Assembly (NCBI RefSeq): GCF_029784135.1
Contig: NC_073746.1
Coordinates: 301,203,949 to 301,267,948 of the forward strand
Origin: Toxorhynchites rutilus septentrionalis
Lineage: Eukaryota; Arthropoda; Insecta; Diptera; Culicidae
Reading direction: 5' to 3'
Length of the DNA: 64,000 nt
Part shown: one piece after another, positions 21,110-32,828 of the stretch
Position numbering within the stretch: the first letter of the stretch is position 1
How the letters are laid out: every line of letters starts with the position of its first letter
Made by a program: the position numbers and the translations under genes
Notes under the pieces: model-generated
What the model was told of the DNA's origin: nothing
The model's database searches: none
What the model saw: the letters and a program-made list of their open reading frames with translations, nothing else

Positions 21110-24100
21110 ACAAAAAATCATTTTTATCAAACAATTTTTTTTATTCATAAAAAATATATATGAAAAGTCCATACAATTTTAGTTTAGTGTGAAATCTATC
21201 ATGTCCGCCACAACAGACCGTTGATATTTAACAAATTTAGAATCTCAAGAAGACCCCTCCTCGACTAAAATGGTGTTAACATCACAATGTGTGATGCTCT
21301 ATGTAACCCGTTTTGATATATGTAATTCGTCCCATCTATCAATGATATTTCTTAAACATTTAACCATCATGCGTTGAAATTTTGTTGGAAATATCCCGGT
21401 TTTCCGGTATGGCTGTCAAATCGGTTTTTGAGTTTTGCATCACTCCCATCGATTACTGATAACGTAGTAGTTTTTAGATTTGATTGAACAGAAATACTAG
21501 AGATGGAGCTTATGTCATACACATATAGGAACATAAATGCCAGAAGACAATTTTCGTCCCATCAAGTTTCTATACAAAATTATTTATTACTCGTAAATAG
21601 TACACCAATTTTCAGTTTATAAAGCTCGATAAATGAAACCATTTGCTTCATGTTCAAATGCTCTAGATCACAGGAAATTTTGTTCATTGAGTCACGGAGG
21701 AACAAGTTTTCTGTATTCAGTTCCAGCGAGTTTCACTTCTGTGGTCTGACATCCCCCCGGCTTAGGGCCTCTTTATAACTGCAATAATTTTAAAATCATG
21801 AACTTTGGCTGCTCCTTCTGGTCGACAGAAAAAATTACGAGGGATTCGATTTCGTCGTTCGCGCGTATGCATGTGGGAAATATGGTTCCTTCGTGAGGAT
21901 TTCGTCCAACAATTCTATGACCGAAAAACAGTGTATGAACCACAACCCCCCTTGCTTGATAGCGGAAGGCACCACTGGGAAATTAATGGATAAAGTTTCT
22001 CTTCTGCGAGTGAGAAAACTTCCAACCGACGACTTCTTGTGCGATATCAAATTCGCTAATCACGCATTTTTAATATCATAGCAGTGGTGCAGGGAAGTGA
22101 GCGCTTTTCACCCTTTTCGGTGTCTACGGAGAAAGTTTTTACTAAATTAGTGCTGAGAGCACTTCGTTCCACATTATCGAAGCAAAAAAAGGTTCCCCTT
22201 CGGATAAAAATTCTTGGGACCTTTGGTTAGACAATAGCAGCTTTCCCAGCTGGGAGATATACGACTGTGTGATATCAGGGGCAAGTGCTTGGAATCCACA
22301 TACATATTCTGCTACATCTCCAAAGCGCTTGAACGTAAAGTTCTTCGCTGGACTTACTCTAGCGTCAGACACTGCTCAATAGAGCACCGACATTCCGAAA
22401 GGGTTCAATTTCCCGAGACATGTAGAACTGCTGAACTGAATGTCAACAGTCATTCAAGCTCCCTACCTCTTGCCCCCATTGGGATCCACCGACGATGGTT
22501 CAATATCAAGTTGTTACGATACACTTGAACAAATTCTGCCCACATTTTGTGACGATTGCGGGGGATCACACAACTTCTGCTTATTTTTGCCGGGGAGACG
22601 AAAAAGATAGATTTACACATTCTGAGTTCTCTACTACAGCTGGGAATGGAATTTTTCCAGAGTGTTGGCTCTGCGGTTGGCAAGTTGCTTTGTTGGATAA
22701 TGGTTTAAGGGCAGTGAAGCCACCGACAGACAGACAAAGTTTCTGTTGTGTTCTGGTTAAAAAGTTACGATGCTCAAGATGCTGATCTTGTCAGAACAAA
22801 ACTGATTCCCGTTGAAAGCACTAGATCAAAGAGTTCGTGATGCTATGCTATGATTCCTCGAGCAGGAAACATTTCGAATCGGAGCATGTAGTGAATTTGC
22901 ATGAAATTGAACCAGAAAAACCATGAGTTGATGATTGACAGCGGATGGGAAAAATAATGAAAATGTTTCGCTTACATTCTACGCTTGGAATTTCATTGGA
23001 AGGATAGAACTTTATTTTCTGGGAAGTGGATGCGAGTATAAAACTATCGAACTCGACTCGAGTGTTGTATTGTTGTATGTTGTAGCTTTATACTGATCCA
23101 ACGAATTGTGTTGAAAATCGCTGGTGGACAACAATTTTTTTTATTGCTGACCACGTGGACAATGCAATCCCGACTCTGATTGAGCGGTGCTTCGTATGCT
23201 TCACTTCGCAGAAATTTGATTATGGAAATTCATTGCATCGAAATAAAATGAATGGAAAACTATTGAATTGTTCACCATAGTAATTCGTTTTTTTTTTGTT
23301 TTCTGGAAAAAGGATATCATTCTGCGGAAACATACAGAACCCATACATCAAACATTGCATAAGGATAAAGCATACCGCTTTGACACAAACATTTGAATTC
23401 GATTAATTTATTCTCTTTATTTTATCTTTGTCATCGAATTTCAAAATTAGGCATCTTAGTAAACCTCATTTTTTCACAATTAATCTTGGCTGTCTTGTGG
23501 GAAAGATGATTTTTTTCTTCAAAAATCGATGCAACCCAAAACTGGCTACAAACTTTTTGTAAATTATCATAATAAATAGCTTTATAGAAAAGAAATGAGA
23601 AAAAAATAAACATTGAAACATTGTTTCTGTAAACAACTATTTTACATCGTTAGCATATTTTCATTTTTAACCAACTATTATGATTCAAAAGAGGAACCTC
23701 TATAAAGATAAGAGGAAGGAGAAGAAGAAAAAGAAGAAGATAAAGAAGAATAAAAAGGAGAGGAAAAAAAATAATAGAAGTTTGACACGGAAAAAACTGC
23801 ATTTCTAAGATTGCACACTATCATTTGATTTTATATTTTTCTCTGAAATGGTTCTATTTGTTTTATAAAAGACAATACACGACAATACACATATTATCCA
23901 CACCTCAGGTAATGGAAACTTTTTCAAATCATTTAAGATTTGATTAATTCCACCACGTATTAAGTTTATTTAAAGTAAACAAATTTTACATAAAAACTTT
24001 AGATGCATAATCACAGAACCAAGGAGCCGCACGTAAGCCATTAGACAAAGCAATATTTGTAATGTAGTGGTACAGTTGTACAGGAAATAAATTCATCTGT

Positions 24101-24454
24101 GAGTGGAAAATTTAAATTATTGAAATAATTATACTGGTGGGGCAAAACGGACAGTTGCCAGTGAGAGTGAGATGGACTGTGAAAAGTCTGTTTATTCTAT
24201 TCCTATGGAATGCCCTGCGTCTAAAAACGGATATATAACCGCCGAAGGTGGATCGTCTAGAAGCTGACTGGAGCCAAAAGCAAAATAGTTGAGGGTCTGT
24301 CCGTTTCTATTGCTGAAAAGCTCAATATAATTTCTAGGTGGATTGATTCGATTTTTTAATGTTTTAACAGACATTCGTGATGAGATCAGACCTTGCTTGA
24401 ATAAAATTATTCCTTTCACGAGCGATTAAATTCTACGCTTCGTATAACACAAAC
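21110..24454. other. unassigned sequence
   Basis: No recognised gene. From about 21780 to 22800 the composition is more balanced and several short frames occur on both strands (for example 22142-22372 minus, 22495-22785 plus), but none has a domain or convincing splice signals. A purine-rich simple tract lies at 23706-23777. The remainder is AT-rich. Confidence 0.35.
23706..23777. repeat. GAA/AAG-rich purine tract
   Basis: An imperfect run of gaagaag, gaaaaag and aggaga words, almost without pyrimidines over about 70 nt. Confidence 0.85.
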
Positions 24455-24724
24455 CTTATACCCAGTGTCTTAGAATATCAATGAATATCCACGGGTAACG
24501 AATATAATTTTGTTTCGGTGTAAATGATTTTTTTCAGCTTGAAACACCCTGCCCTCATTATATTGATGACGATAACAAACGAGTTCATTTTGTTCATACC
24601 GCTGATGCATGAACAAATTTGCTTGTAATTAATGAATGCGGCATTAAGTGGAGTTCATAACTTCGCTATTTTTTATACTTTGAATATCAAGAGCAACAAA
24701 TTGATATTCATCACGTTCGGCATA

Positions 24725-24762
24725 ATGTCGGGTTAATCGGGGTCTGATGTCGGGTTAATCGG
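24725..24762. repeat. 22-bp tandem repeat at 5' end of CR1-type element
   Basis: The word atgtcgggttaatcgg occurs at 24725-24740 and 24747-24762, spaced by 22 bp. It sits at the very start of the element's non-MITE sequence, so it may be part of the 5' UTR promoter. Confidence 0.8.
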
Positions 24763-25167
24763 CTTACATCGATTTTTTGTCGAGGTATTTACATTTAACA
24801 ACAATTAGACAGCTAGTTAACAATAGTGTACAAGTGTAAACAGCAGCTTGTGTAAGCTAACTGTTGTTTTTGTTTGCTTTTTAACGTGTTTTGTGTAGTT
24901 AAAAATTTAATTTAATTGACCAAGTTACTAATTTTAATTGTCTGGACTATCCTGTTTAAAAATATCCCTGATGAAGTTGTTATTTGGAGTGCAAATTGAC
25001 TGTTAAGATTGTTTTGTATCACTTCAATTGTATCGCGCTGTTGTGGTTCATTCATCACCTTCGTGCCGTTGCCGGAGCGATCAACTTCGTGCTTTTGTTT
25101 CATTATCGACCGGCTGGGAACCGCCCGAAATATATTTTAAGGCGTTGCAACTGCTCAACTGCCAGCA

Positions 25168-25970
25168 TGGATAAAACATGTGCCAAATGCTTGTCGGGAA
25201 TAACTGGCATTGATACCGTGGTGGTTTGCCGTGGATACTGTGGCAAATTATTTCACATGCAGTGCTCTGGAGTGTCACGTGCCCTGACGGGTTACTTCAC
25301 TTCACATCGGAAGAACCTGTTTTGGATGTGTGATCAATGCGCAGAGCTTTTCGAGAACTCGCATCTCCGTTCGATCACCAACTTGGCCGATGAGAAATCA
25401 CCTTTGGTTTCCCTGACGGAAGCTATCAGCAACCTGCAGACGGAAATCAAGCAATTATCATCGATGCCTGATCCATCAATCCCGTCCCCTGTTGTTAACC
25501 CTTGACCAAGAAGTGAACCAACTCGTCCTTCGAAGAGATTCCGGGGATCCGATTCTCCGATACCTGAAACATATGAGTGTCAGACTGGTTCGAAACTGCT
25601 GTGTCAGAATGTTGTTTCGGTACCAATCTGTGTACAACCGGAGACCAAATTCTGGCTCTACTTATCACGCATCCGTCCAGATGTGACAAGTGATCAAATC
25701 TCTGCAATGGTTAAAGCAAACCTGAAAATCGAAACGGAACCTGAAATCGTGAAATTAGTTGCCAAAGGAACAGACACCAACAACTTGCGCTTCGTCTCTT
25801 TCAAAGTTGGTCTTGATCCGGCTTTGAAGACGAATGCCTTGGATCCGTCATCGTGGCCGGAAGGAGTTCTTTTTCGTGAATTCGAAGACCACTCGGCTCA
25901 AAAATTTCGGCGGCCATCTGCTGTGAACCAAACATTCAAGCCAGCAGCAACCATCTCAGCCACAACATAG
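25168..25970 (+). pseudogene. CR1-type ORF1: PHD-finger protein with one internal stop
   Basis: ATG 25168 (MDKTCAKC..). Residues about 5-58 form a C4HC3-type PHD finger: CAKC, VCRGYC, H..C and CDQC are all visible. A TGA lies at 25503-25505; the same frame is then open to TAG 25968-25970. Its second half contains the conserved ORF1 block W..EGVLFREFED near the C-terminus. With the exception of that single stop, the frame is intact over 267 codons. ORF1 proteins of this kind bind element RNA in retroelement particles. Confidence 0.85.
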
Positions 25971-26008
25971 CCGATGAATGGACACCGGGGCGCACTCAAA
26001 TAAGCATT

Positions 26009-29000
26009 TTGGAAGCCTCCTATCCACTTAGCACAGTCGAGCCCATTAGCCATGTATGCAGCCGTAGTCGCCCCGGCCCTGTGTCTGATGTGAGAGAAGA
26101 GGTCTTCCGACTTGCTTGTCTAGGCAAGTATGGATGTAATTTTCAACCTATCCTGCCTGACGATGTTCCCCCCTTCAGATTTCCAAACTCTTCCAGTCAA
26201 CATGAGCAACGCTTCGAACCATCTCGTGTCAACAGACGTGTGACCACCAGCATAAATGATGTCTGGATGTACTTCCAGAATGTACGCGGTCTGAAAACAA
26301 AAATCGATGACCTCATCGTAGCGATTTGTGATTGTAATTATGAGGTCATTATCCTGATCGAAACCGGTCTTGACGACAGTGTCAACTCGCTACAACTTTT
26401 TGGAACCGACTTTAACGTTTTTCGTTGCGACCGTAGTCCACGTAATAGTCGCAAAACTACATTAGGAGGAGTGCTTATTGCAGTGTCAAGTCATCATAAA
26501 TCTGTTGAGGTACGCACAATGCATGGCAATAATCTCGAACAAGTTTGTGTGTCTGCCTGTATTCGTGAAAAGCGGTTAATGCTTTGCGCCGTTTATATAC
26601 CTCCCGATCGAAGTCAGAATGTAGGTGTTATTGATGCGCATCTATCTACGCTGCATGAGCTACGTGACATAATGCCTGATGGTAATCTTCTTCTTGCTTG
26701 TGGCGACTATAATCAGCCTAACATCACATGGGATTTGCTTGACGACGAAGCCTTAAGTCAGGAAGCTTCCACGATGTCTGCTGCCAGCGCTGCTCTAGTT
26801 GATGGTTTGAATTTCCTGCACTTTCGGCAATACAACTCAGTTCGCAACTATCGGGGTCGGATCCTGGATTTGGTTGTATGTGATGCTAATTGCAATATTG
26901 TTGTGAACGATGCGATATGCCCATTGTTACCTATTGATCTGTATCATCCTCCGCTATTATTCTCCTTACCAACTCTAACCGATTGTGAGGACCGTGCTAA
27001 CTGTGAATCATATGACCCTATTCAACAGCCGCTAGACTACTCCAAAATCGATTTTGCCATGCTCAACGATTATCTGCAGAGTTGTGACTGGAACAGTAGG
27101 CTGGCAACAAATGACGTTAATGATATGGCTGCAACATTTTGCCATATTATTTGCAATTGGCTTAATGACAATACTCCGAGACGAAAACCTGCTGCCTCTC
27201 CTGTTTGGAGCTCTCCTCCACTGCGACTTTTGAGACGCGACAAAAATTCCTGTCAGCGTAAACTCCGCCAATATCGAACCACTGAAACTAAACGCAACTT
27301 TCATCGTGCTTGCAACTCCTATAGAAAGCTCAATTCAGCCCTCTACAAGTCGTATGTCTTGCGTGTTCAGACCAATTTGCGTCGAAATCCCAAAAGTTTC
27401 TGGAACTTTGTGAACTCCAAACGTAAATCATCGACTATTCCAAAGTCCGTGTTTCTGGGCAATTTGGAGTCAACATCTGTGCTCGAATCATGCAACCTTT
27501 TTTCTCATCACTTCAGTTCCGTTTTTTCGAATGCGACTGCGAATACGGATGAAATTGTAAAAGCAGCTATCAATGTTCCAGAGAATCTCATTAATCTGCG
27601 CTTATTTGGGATTAGCTCTACGGATGTCACTAAGGCCGTTAAGAAATTAAAGAAATCGGTCTCTCCGGGTCCCGACGGTGTACCTGCAATAATTTTTTGC
27701 CGCTGTGTTGATGCTTTAGCTGAGCCCTTAGCCTGGATCTTTACTGCATCGTTGGATCAAGGAATTTTTCCCGAGATTTGGAAGCATTCCTTTATGTTTC
27801 CTGTTCATAAAAAGGGCGACAAACGAGACGTAACAAACTATCGGGGTATAACAAGTCTTTCTGTTGCTTCAAAAATATTTGAGATAATTGTGAAAGAAGC
27901 TATCTTCTTTCATGTTAAAAGCTACATTTCTCCGTCGCAACACGGTTTTATGCCAGGGCGCTCTGTGTCATCGAATCTGTTGGAATTTACGTCAACTTGT
28001 ATTGCACATTCGGAAAACAAAGTTCAAGTGGATACCGTTTACACAGACCTGAAAGCAGCCTTCGATCGCATCGATCATGGTATCCTTCTGCGGAAAATGT
28101 CTCGATTGGGAGTCTCTGATAGTCTAGTGAATTGGCTCGAATCATACCTGCTCAATCGAACTCTCCGCGTTAAGCTGGGATCTTGTACCTCTGCGCCATT
28201 CATCGCAACATCGGGCGTTCCTCAGGGCAGCAATTTAGGACCATTGCTGTTCATAATATTTTTCAACGACGTGACGCTTATCCTTCTAAGTGGTTGTGTG
28301 CTCATATATGCCGATGACCTAAAAATTTACATCGTCGTCAAGAACATCGAAGATTGCCTTCGGCTTCAAGAAATGTTGAATCTCTTTGTTAACTGGTGCC
28401 GCTTGAACAAACTTTCTGTCAGTATATCTAAATGTGTAGTAATGACTTTTCATCGAACATGGACACCGATCACATTCGACTACTCGATTGATGATGTTGT
28501 ACTGGAGAGAGTTGAACAAGTAAGTGACTTGGGGATAACGTTGCACCCAAAGCTTTCGTTTGATTTGCATCGATCAATGGTAGTCACTAAGGCGAATCGA
28601 CAGCTAGGATTTATATCCAGGATTTCGAGGGATTTTTCCGACCCGTACTGCCTAAAGGCACTATACTGTTCACTTGTGCGACCAATTGTCGAGACTGCGT
28701 CTGTGGTTTGGATTCCGTACCAACTGTCATGTAGCATCAGAATTGAACGTATCCAGAGAACTTTCATTCGTCGAGCCCTAAGGCAACTTCCTTGGAGAGA
28801 TCCTCCAAATTTGCCTCGGTATGCTGAAAGATGTCGTTTGCTGAGTATGGATACATTAGAACGCCGACGGAAAATTCAACAAGCAACTTATGTCGCAAAG
28901 ATTTTGGCCAATGAAATCAACTCCTTTTACCTACTCTCGCGCTTGAATCTGCGTGCACCAAGCAGATCTCTCCGGTCAACGTACCTGTTGCGGCATGACC

Positions 29001-29137
29001 CACACCGCACTTCATATGGACAACACGAGCCTGTTACGAGCATGATCCACACATTTTCTTCAGTTGAGGAGCTTTTCGAGTTTGGAGAACCTGCAGCTTG
29101 TTTCCAGCGACGTATTACTGGTTCTAGGCTCATATAA
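26009..29137 (+). CDS. CR1-type ORF2: endonuclease-reverse transcriptase
   Basis: An intact 1042-codon frame. The APE-type endonuclease occupies about residues 87-320, with FQNVRG (89-94), LIETGLDD, TLGGVLIA, VYIPPDR, CGDYNQP and DLYHPPLL. Reverse transcriptase occupies about 545-830, with SPGPDGVP, NYRGITSL, HGFMPGRS, DLKAAFDRID, GVPQGSNLGP and YADDLK (catalytic YADD at 767-770). It would nick target DNA and prime reverse transcription of the element RNA. The first codon is TTG; no ATG precedes the endonuclease, and the frame is open upstream into ORF1, in the -1 frame relative to it. Translation therefore probably depends on ORF1 (frameshift or re-initiation). Confidence 0.9.
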   Translation: MEASYPLSTVEPISHVCSRSRPGPVSDVREEVFRLACLGKYGCNFQPILPDDVPPFRFPNSSSQHEQRFEPSRVNRRVTTSINDVWMYFQNVRGLKTKIDDLIVAICDCNYEVIILIETGLDDSVNSLQLFGTDFNVFRCDRSPRNSRKTTLGGVLIAVSSHHKSVEVRTMHGNNLEQVCVSACIREKRLMLCAVYIPPDRSQNVGVIDAHLSTLHELRDIMPDGNLLLACGDYNQPNITWDLLDDEALSQEASTMSAASAALVDGLNFLHFRQYNSVRNYRGRILDLVVCDANCNIVVNDAICPLLPIDLYHPPLLFSLPTLTDCEDRANCESYDPIQQPLDYSKIDFAMLNDYLQSCDWNSRLATNDVNDMAATFCHIICNWLNDNTPRRKPAASPVWSSPPLRLLRRDKNSCQRKLRQYRTTETKRNFHRACNSYRKLNSALYKSYVLRVQTNLRRNPKSFWNFVNSKRKSSTIPKSVFLGNLESTSVLESCNLFSHHFSSVFSNATANTDEIVKAAINVPENLINLRLFGISSTDVTKAVKKLKKSVSPGPDGVPAIIFCRCVDALAEPLAWIFTASLDQGIFPEIWKHSFMFPVHKKGDKRDVTNYRGITSLSVASKIFEIIVKEAIFFHVKSYISPSQHGFMPGRSVSSNLLEFTSTCIAHSENKVQVDTVYTDLKAAFDRIDHGILLRKMSRLGVSDSLVNWLESYLLNRTLRVKLGSCTSAPFIATSGVPQGSNLGPLLFIIFFNDVTLILLSGCVLIYADDLKIYIVVKNIEDCLRLQEMLNLFVNWCRLNKLSVSISKCVVMTFHRTWTPITFDYSIDDVVLERVEQVSDLGITLHPKLSFDLHRSMVVTKANRQLGFISRISRDFSDPYCLKALYCSLVRPIVETASVVWIPYQLSCSIRIERIQRTFIRRALRQLPWRDPPNLPRYAERCRLLSMDTLERRRKIQQATYVAKILANEINSFYLLSRLNLRAPSRSLRSTYLLRHDPHRTSYGQHEPVTSMIHTFSSVEELFEFGEPAACFQRRITGSRLI

Positions 29138-29656
29138 TATTAAACCCTCTAGTTCATTAAGACTTATGTCAGATGAATGTATCTTTTAATAAATAAATAA
29201 ATAAGCAGAACGGATACAACGAGTGGTTGTAGCTACCGTCAAGTGATTTGCAATTGATAAACAATTGCTTCTAGACTCGATGGTCAAATGGATTACATAT
29301 CATAATCCTCCTTGTGCCTGCGTGGGTTGAGCAGCAGTACAATAAAAGTCCGAACTAAATAAAAACCAACCGCACACTGCAGCCTCAGATTGAAAGTAAA
29401 CAACAGCTGATATTCATTTGGCTAAAATGAAATTCAATTCTGACGTCTTAAATAATCAAGACGAAAATGACAATGGGTGAAAAAATAAACTTCAAAACAT
29501 ATTGAAGAACAAAAGTTCATTTGCTCATATTCATTGGTTGTCTGGATCTGTCATTTTTATTTTCGTTTAGAATATATTGGCTTTCGATGCAAGCTAGCCC
29601 GAAAATCTATGCATTTGAGCTTAGCGAAGATGATTTTTTTCAACACTGCTTATACC

Positions 29657-30322
29657 CTAATATATGTCCGCTTTACCCGCATCGAGAAAAATCTTCTACT
29701 TTTCGGTATGTTTTATTTCGAGTAAAAAATATTCAAAACACATACACAAAATTATGTGGCCGATTGGTTCGATAACGGTATATTGAAGTGCAAGAATCCA
29801 CATTTATTTTCAGAGAAACATTTTCAAAGACACGTAGTTCATTCTTCTTAGCATGTCCGTATTCTTCCCACCTCTCCTAAAGTTTTTACTGGTAGAAACC
29901 GTTTCAGAGGCAGTAGCTGTAGGTTCGATTGATTTGAATTAAATGTCCAGTGAATGTCTCACATGAAGAAAATGGTGAAAAGCATAAAATTGAAGATATA
30001 CAAATAAGTTGCAATGTACATGCAAAAATACACCAATACACTCACAATTAGTAACAATTCTCCAATTTCTATCTTATTACACCGCCCCTAGACGTGGTTT
30101 CTTTCAGATCTATGAAGTGGAATTGGGGGCAAATTCTTCGCACGTATAGGGAGAAAAACGTTTCCTTAGCGACAACTCTGGAGAAGCCACATTTTCTAGG
30201 ATTGCTGAAGCCGATAATCGAAAGCATATGGACAATCAAAATAAGCAACTTGGGGCATTTTTCAAATTACTGTGAAGTCGCTACTAAAGAGCGTCTCACA
30301 TGTTCCAAGTTCACCAGAAAAT
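29657..30322. other. unassigned AT-rich sequence
   Basis: No gene or repeat recognised. Short frames at 29521-29775 straddle the MITE end and are not supported. Confidence 0.35.
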
Positions 30323-30826
30323 AATGTAAGGGTTGTATCTAGGACATGACCGCATATTTTCGACGTAGAACTACGCAATTATATTCCACTTGTTTACCAC
30401 TTCGAATATTTTTTTAGAATGCATCGAAATTTTTGTAATAGATTATGTTCTTCGTTACAAATAAATTCTCGTTTGATATGATGCCTAGGACTACTAAAAT
30501 ATGTGAACGGAAGAATCATTGTATTTTACATTCCCCTCTGAAATTATTACACATCTCATGTTTACGTAGTTCGCGAACCGCAAAAGTTCATTCACCTCTA
30601 GTATCTGAAATGACGATTTTCCCAGGCCTCTCAGTTTAAAGTACGTTTTAGGGAAACATATTCCAGTCTGCACAACGACAATCGAGTACAAAAGTACTCA
30701 ACACCAAAAAATACTCCCGGCTTGCATGTATTTGCAAAGCGGATTCCCCCAGACACATTAATCTTGAAGTTAGAATGTTAGGGAAGCACAGCTCAGTGGG
30801 AAAAAATACCCCCGACAGAAGACATA
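30323..30826. repeat. repeat R3, copy 1
   Basis: Aligns over about 500 bp with 58583-59103. Shared blocks include 'gttgtatctaggaca', 'gaccgcatattttcgacg', 'gatatgatgcctaggact' and 'cttgcatgtatttgcaaagc'. No protein is evident; terminal structure is not resolved. Confidence 0.8.
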
Positions 30827-31255
30827 TATACACATTCCCATCGCACTTCTAGGTGGATTGAAACTTTTTTTACATGTCACTTACATGTTGTCAAATTATC
30901 GTGAAATTGATTTCTAAACATAATTCATTTGACCCATTGTCACCCCCTCTAAGGAGATTGGGTCAACTTTCATTTGATCGCAGCTCAGCGAAAAATTCAT
31001 ACTATCCAACAATTCTCTGAACGCTCGAAGGTTCATCATTAGAGAATATATCAACGTAATCAGAATTGCGTTTTACTCTAATTTACGATAGCTATTCAAC
31101 AAAAAGTTCGAAAACTACATTTTTTGACCCATTCTCACCCCCATCGACGGTATTTAAAATTTAAAAAGTGGTAAGTATTCAAAACTATTTAAAAAGTAGT
31201 AAGTATTTAAAACTTAAAGTATGAATTATAGTTTAAAGTCTTGATAATAATAAAT
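30827..31255. other. unassigned; contains a shared terminus-like motif
   Basis: At about 31119-31152, 'ttttgacccattctcacccc' followed by catcgacggta is the complement of 38997-39036. A related 'gacccattgtcaccccctct' lies at 30933. These could be ends of an unclassified repeat. Confidence 0.4.
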
Positions 31256-31259
31256 GAAA

Positions 31260-31700
31260 AGAGAGAAATATCCTGTGTTAATATGCTCGGGCGATTTTGT
31301 ATGATATTCACCGATGAAATCACAAAAAAACTTTTCAATTGTTCCACATGAGCTTGAGCTTGAGCTTGAGCTTGGATAGACCGTACAATTCGTAGTTGCT
31401 CTCCGTGATTGATCTGAACCAGCAAAATTGCACGAATAACACACTGAATGACGCTTGGGATTAGCAAATCATTCTTATTGTGCAAGTTTCGATGATTCGA
31501 ACTTTAAATGGTCAATCACGACGTCGGTCACGTCCTTTCAGTCACCAGGGGAAGGGAAGGAATGTTAGCATGATAATCGCCGCCCGAAGGCCAGAAGTAT
31601 CAAGGAATGGACAGTTGTGAATGGGAGGAGGTATGAATCAGGATTCACTGATATAAGTGATGTGATTATGTAATCTAAACTAAAACTAAAATCCGAAAAT
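31260..31700. repeat. unclassified repeat with (GAGCTT)n core
   Basis: Four tandem GAGCTT units lie at about 31350-31376, followed by about 300 bp of moderately GC-rich sequence. Minus-strand frames through the hexamer give Gln-Ala or Ser runs and are artefacts of the simple repeat. Confidence 0.5.
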
Positions 31701-31874
31701 CTCATGTGTCACTGCCGCGTAGATTATCTTTAGGGATCCTGAAAAAGAAAACCTGTAAAATTTATTGGTCCATCTATATATGCTATTATTTATCGCACAT
31801 ATTTTTATCGAAATCCAATCGCGACTGCGGATAATTTACCTTAGGAAACCTGAGAAGGTAACCGAGACAATTGG

Positions 31875-32075
31875 TTAAACTAAAGTCAGAAATACGTGCT
31901 TCAAGTAATCAAACAACATGATGTGAAAATCCCCATTCAAATCTAACACCTGAACACTGGCTTCGTGTCTTCTAATCTGATATAGATTACACTAACGAGT
32001 TTGGCACCCAAATTATGACCCCTAATTGAAAGTCACGACCAGACGTCGACACTGTACCACTGTCATCCCGAATCA
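31875..32075 (-). repeat. repeat R4, inverted relative to 48.9 kb copy
   Basis: The complement of this stretch matches about 48860-49060, including 'gtgtcgacgtctggt', 'cagattagaagacacgaagc' and 'acatcatgttatttgatta'. The other copy is internal to the MITE at 48687-49519. Confidence 0.75.
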
Positions 32076-32329
32076 GAAATTGATGTCCACATATTGAGCC
32101 CCATGAGGACTATCAGTTCACAAGGCACTGTCGGAAGCCCGCTCGGTCGTGACTAATCGTGTTAATATATAAAATGGAACCGGCACACTGCGACTTCAAA
32201 TCCATCCTTTGTTTTTATTTTCACTGAATTGAATCTAAATCGAACACGATGAAAATGTTCCAATATGTATAGGCGAGAACGCGGATGCGATATCAATACC
32301 GGGAAAAATGACCAGCTTTATGTTCACAG

Positions 32330-32828
32330 GATCTTCATTCGGAAAAAATTAGCAAACAGGCCGACAACTGTAAGAAGATCTTGGTTCAGCATAAGGAGTT
32401 CCGTCAAGCCATTCACAAGCCATTACATATGTTGAGAATGATTTGGAAGCAAGTAACTTGAGTTCTTCATAATTAAAAGCCATGGGACGTATAGCGTCTC
32501 ATTTTCGTTAGCGGATAAATGATAAAAAAAGGAATTGACTCCTTCATCGCATCGTGCTGGGTGATAAAAATGAATACATTACAGTTAATCAAAGAGAAGA
32601 AGGCATGTGGATTGCCCGGTATTGGTTATGCGAGACCAGTTCGGTGTAATTTATTATGGAGCATTCCCGACGAATGAACGATATCATCACTGGGGAATGG
32701 CATGCAACTCAATTGATGTGGTTAAGCCGAACACTGCGCGAAAAAAATGGCAGAGGTTCGAAAAAGTGATTCGACAGCAATACAATGCTCGGCTTCATGT
32801 TGCCAAACTCGTAAAACGTAATGCATGA
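32330..32828 (+). pseudogene. degraded mariner transposase relic
   Basis: Interrupted plus-strand frames give, in order, L.AMGRIASHF (H-L-K-P-type region), LLHRIVLGDKNE (normally ..RIVTGDE.., containing the first catalytic Asp), DQFGVIYYGAF..NERY, and YNARLHVAKLVK (normally DNARPHVAK.., second Asp lost here). The order and spacing match the central domain of mariner transposases. Stops and frameshifts are numerous, and no terminal repeats were identified, so it is an old relic. Confidence 0.75.

Larger units (their letters stand above)
24721..29204 (+). mobile_element. CR1-type non-LTR retrotransposon, near full length
   Basis: About 4.5 kb: a 5' UTR with a short tandem repeat, ORF1 with a PHD-type zinc finger, ORF2 with endonuclease and reverse transcriptase and no RNase H, and a very short 3' UTR. 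It ends in TAATAAATAAATAAATAA (29187-29204), the tetranucleotide-type tail typical of CR1/L2-like elements. It is inserted within a hAT MITE. The only clear coding lesion is one stop in ORF1. An L2-like assignment is possible, but the PHD ORF1 favours CR1. Confidence 0.85.
24463..29648. mobile_element. hAT-like MITE, second copy, split by a CR1-type element
   Basis: Ends CAGTGTCTTAG (24463) and TTCAACACTG (29648) match the copy at 1063-1930. An exact 8-bp duplication, cttatacc, lies at 24455-24462 and 29649-29656. MITE sequence runs to about 24720 and resumes near 29205. Between them is a CR1-type element. About 135 bp corresponding to roughly 1326-1460 of the other copy are missing at the junction. 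Confidence 0.9.

Noticed and set aside
31226..31444. Minus-strand frame with a poly-Ser run
   Set aside because: It is produced by the (GAGCTT)n simple repeat.
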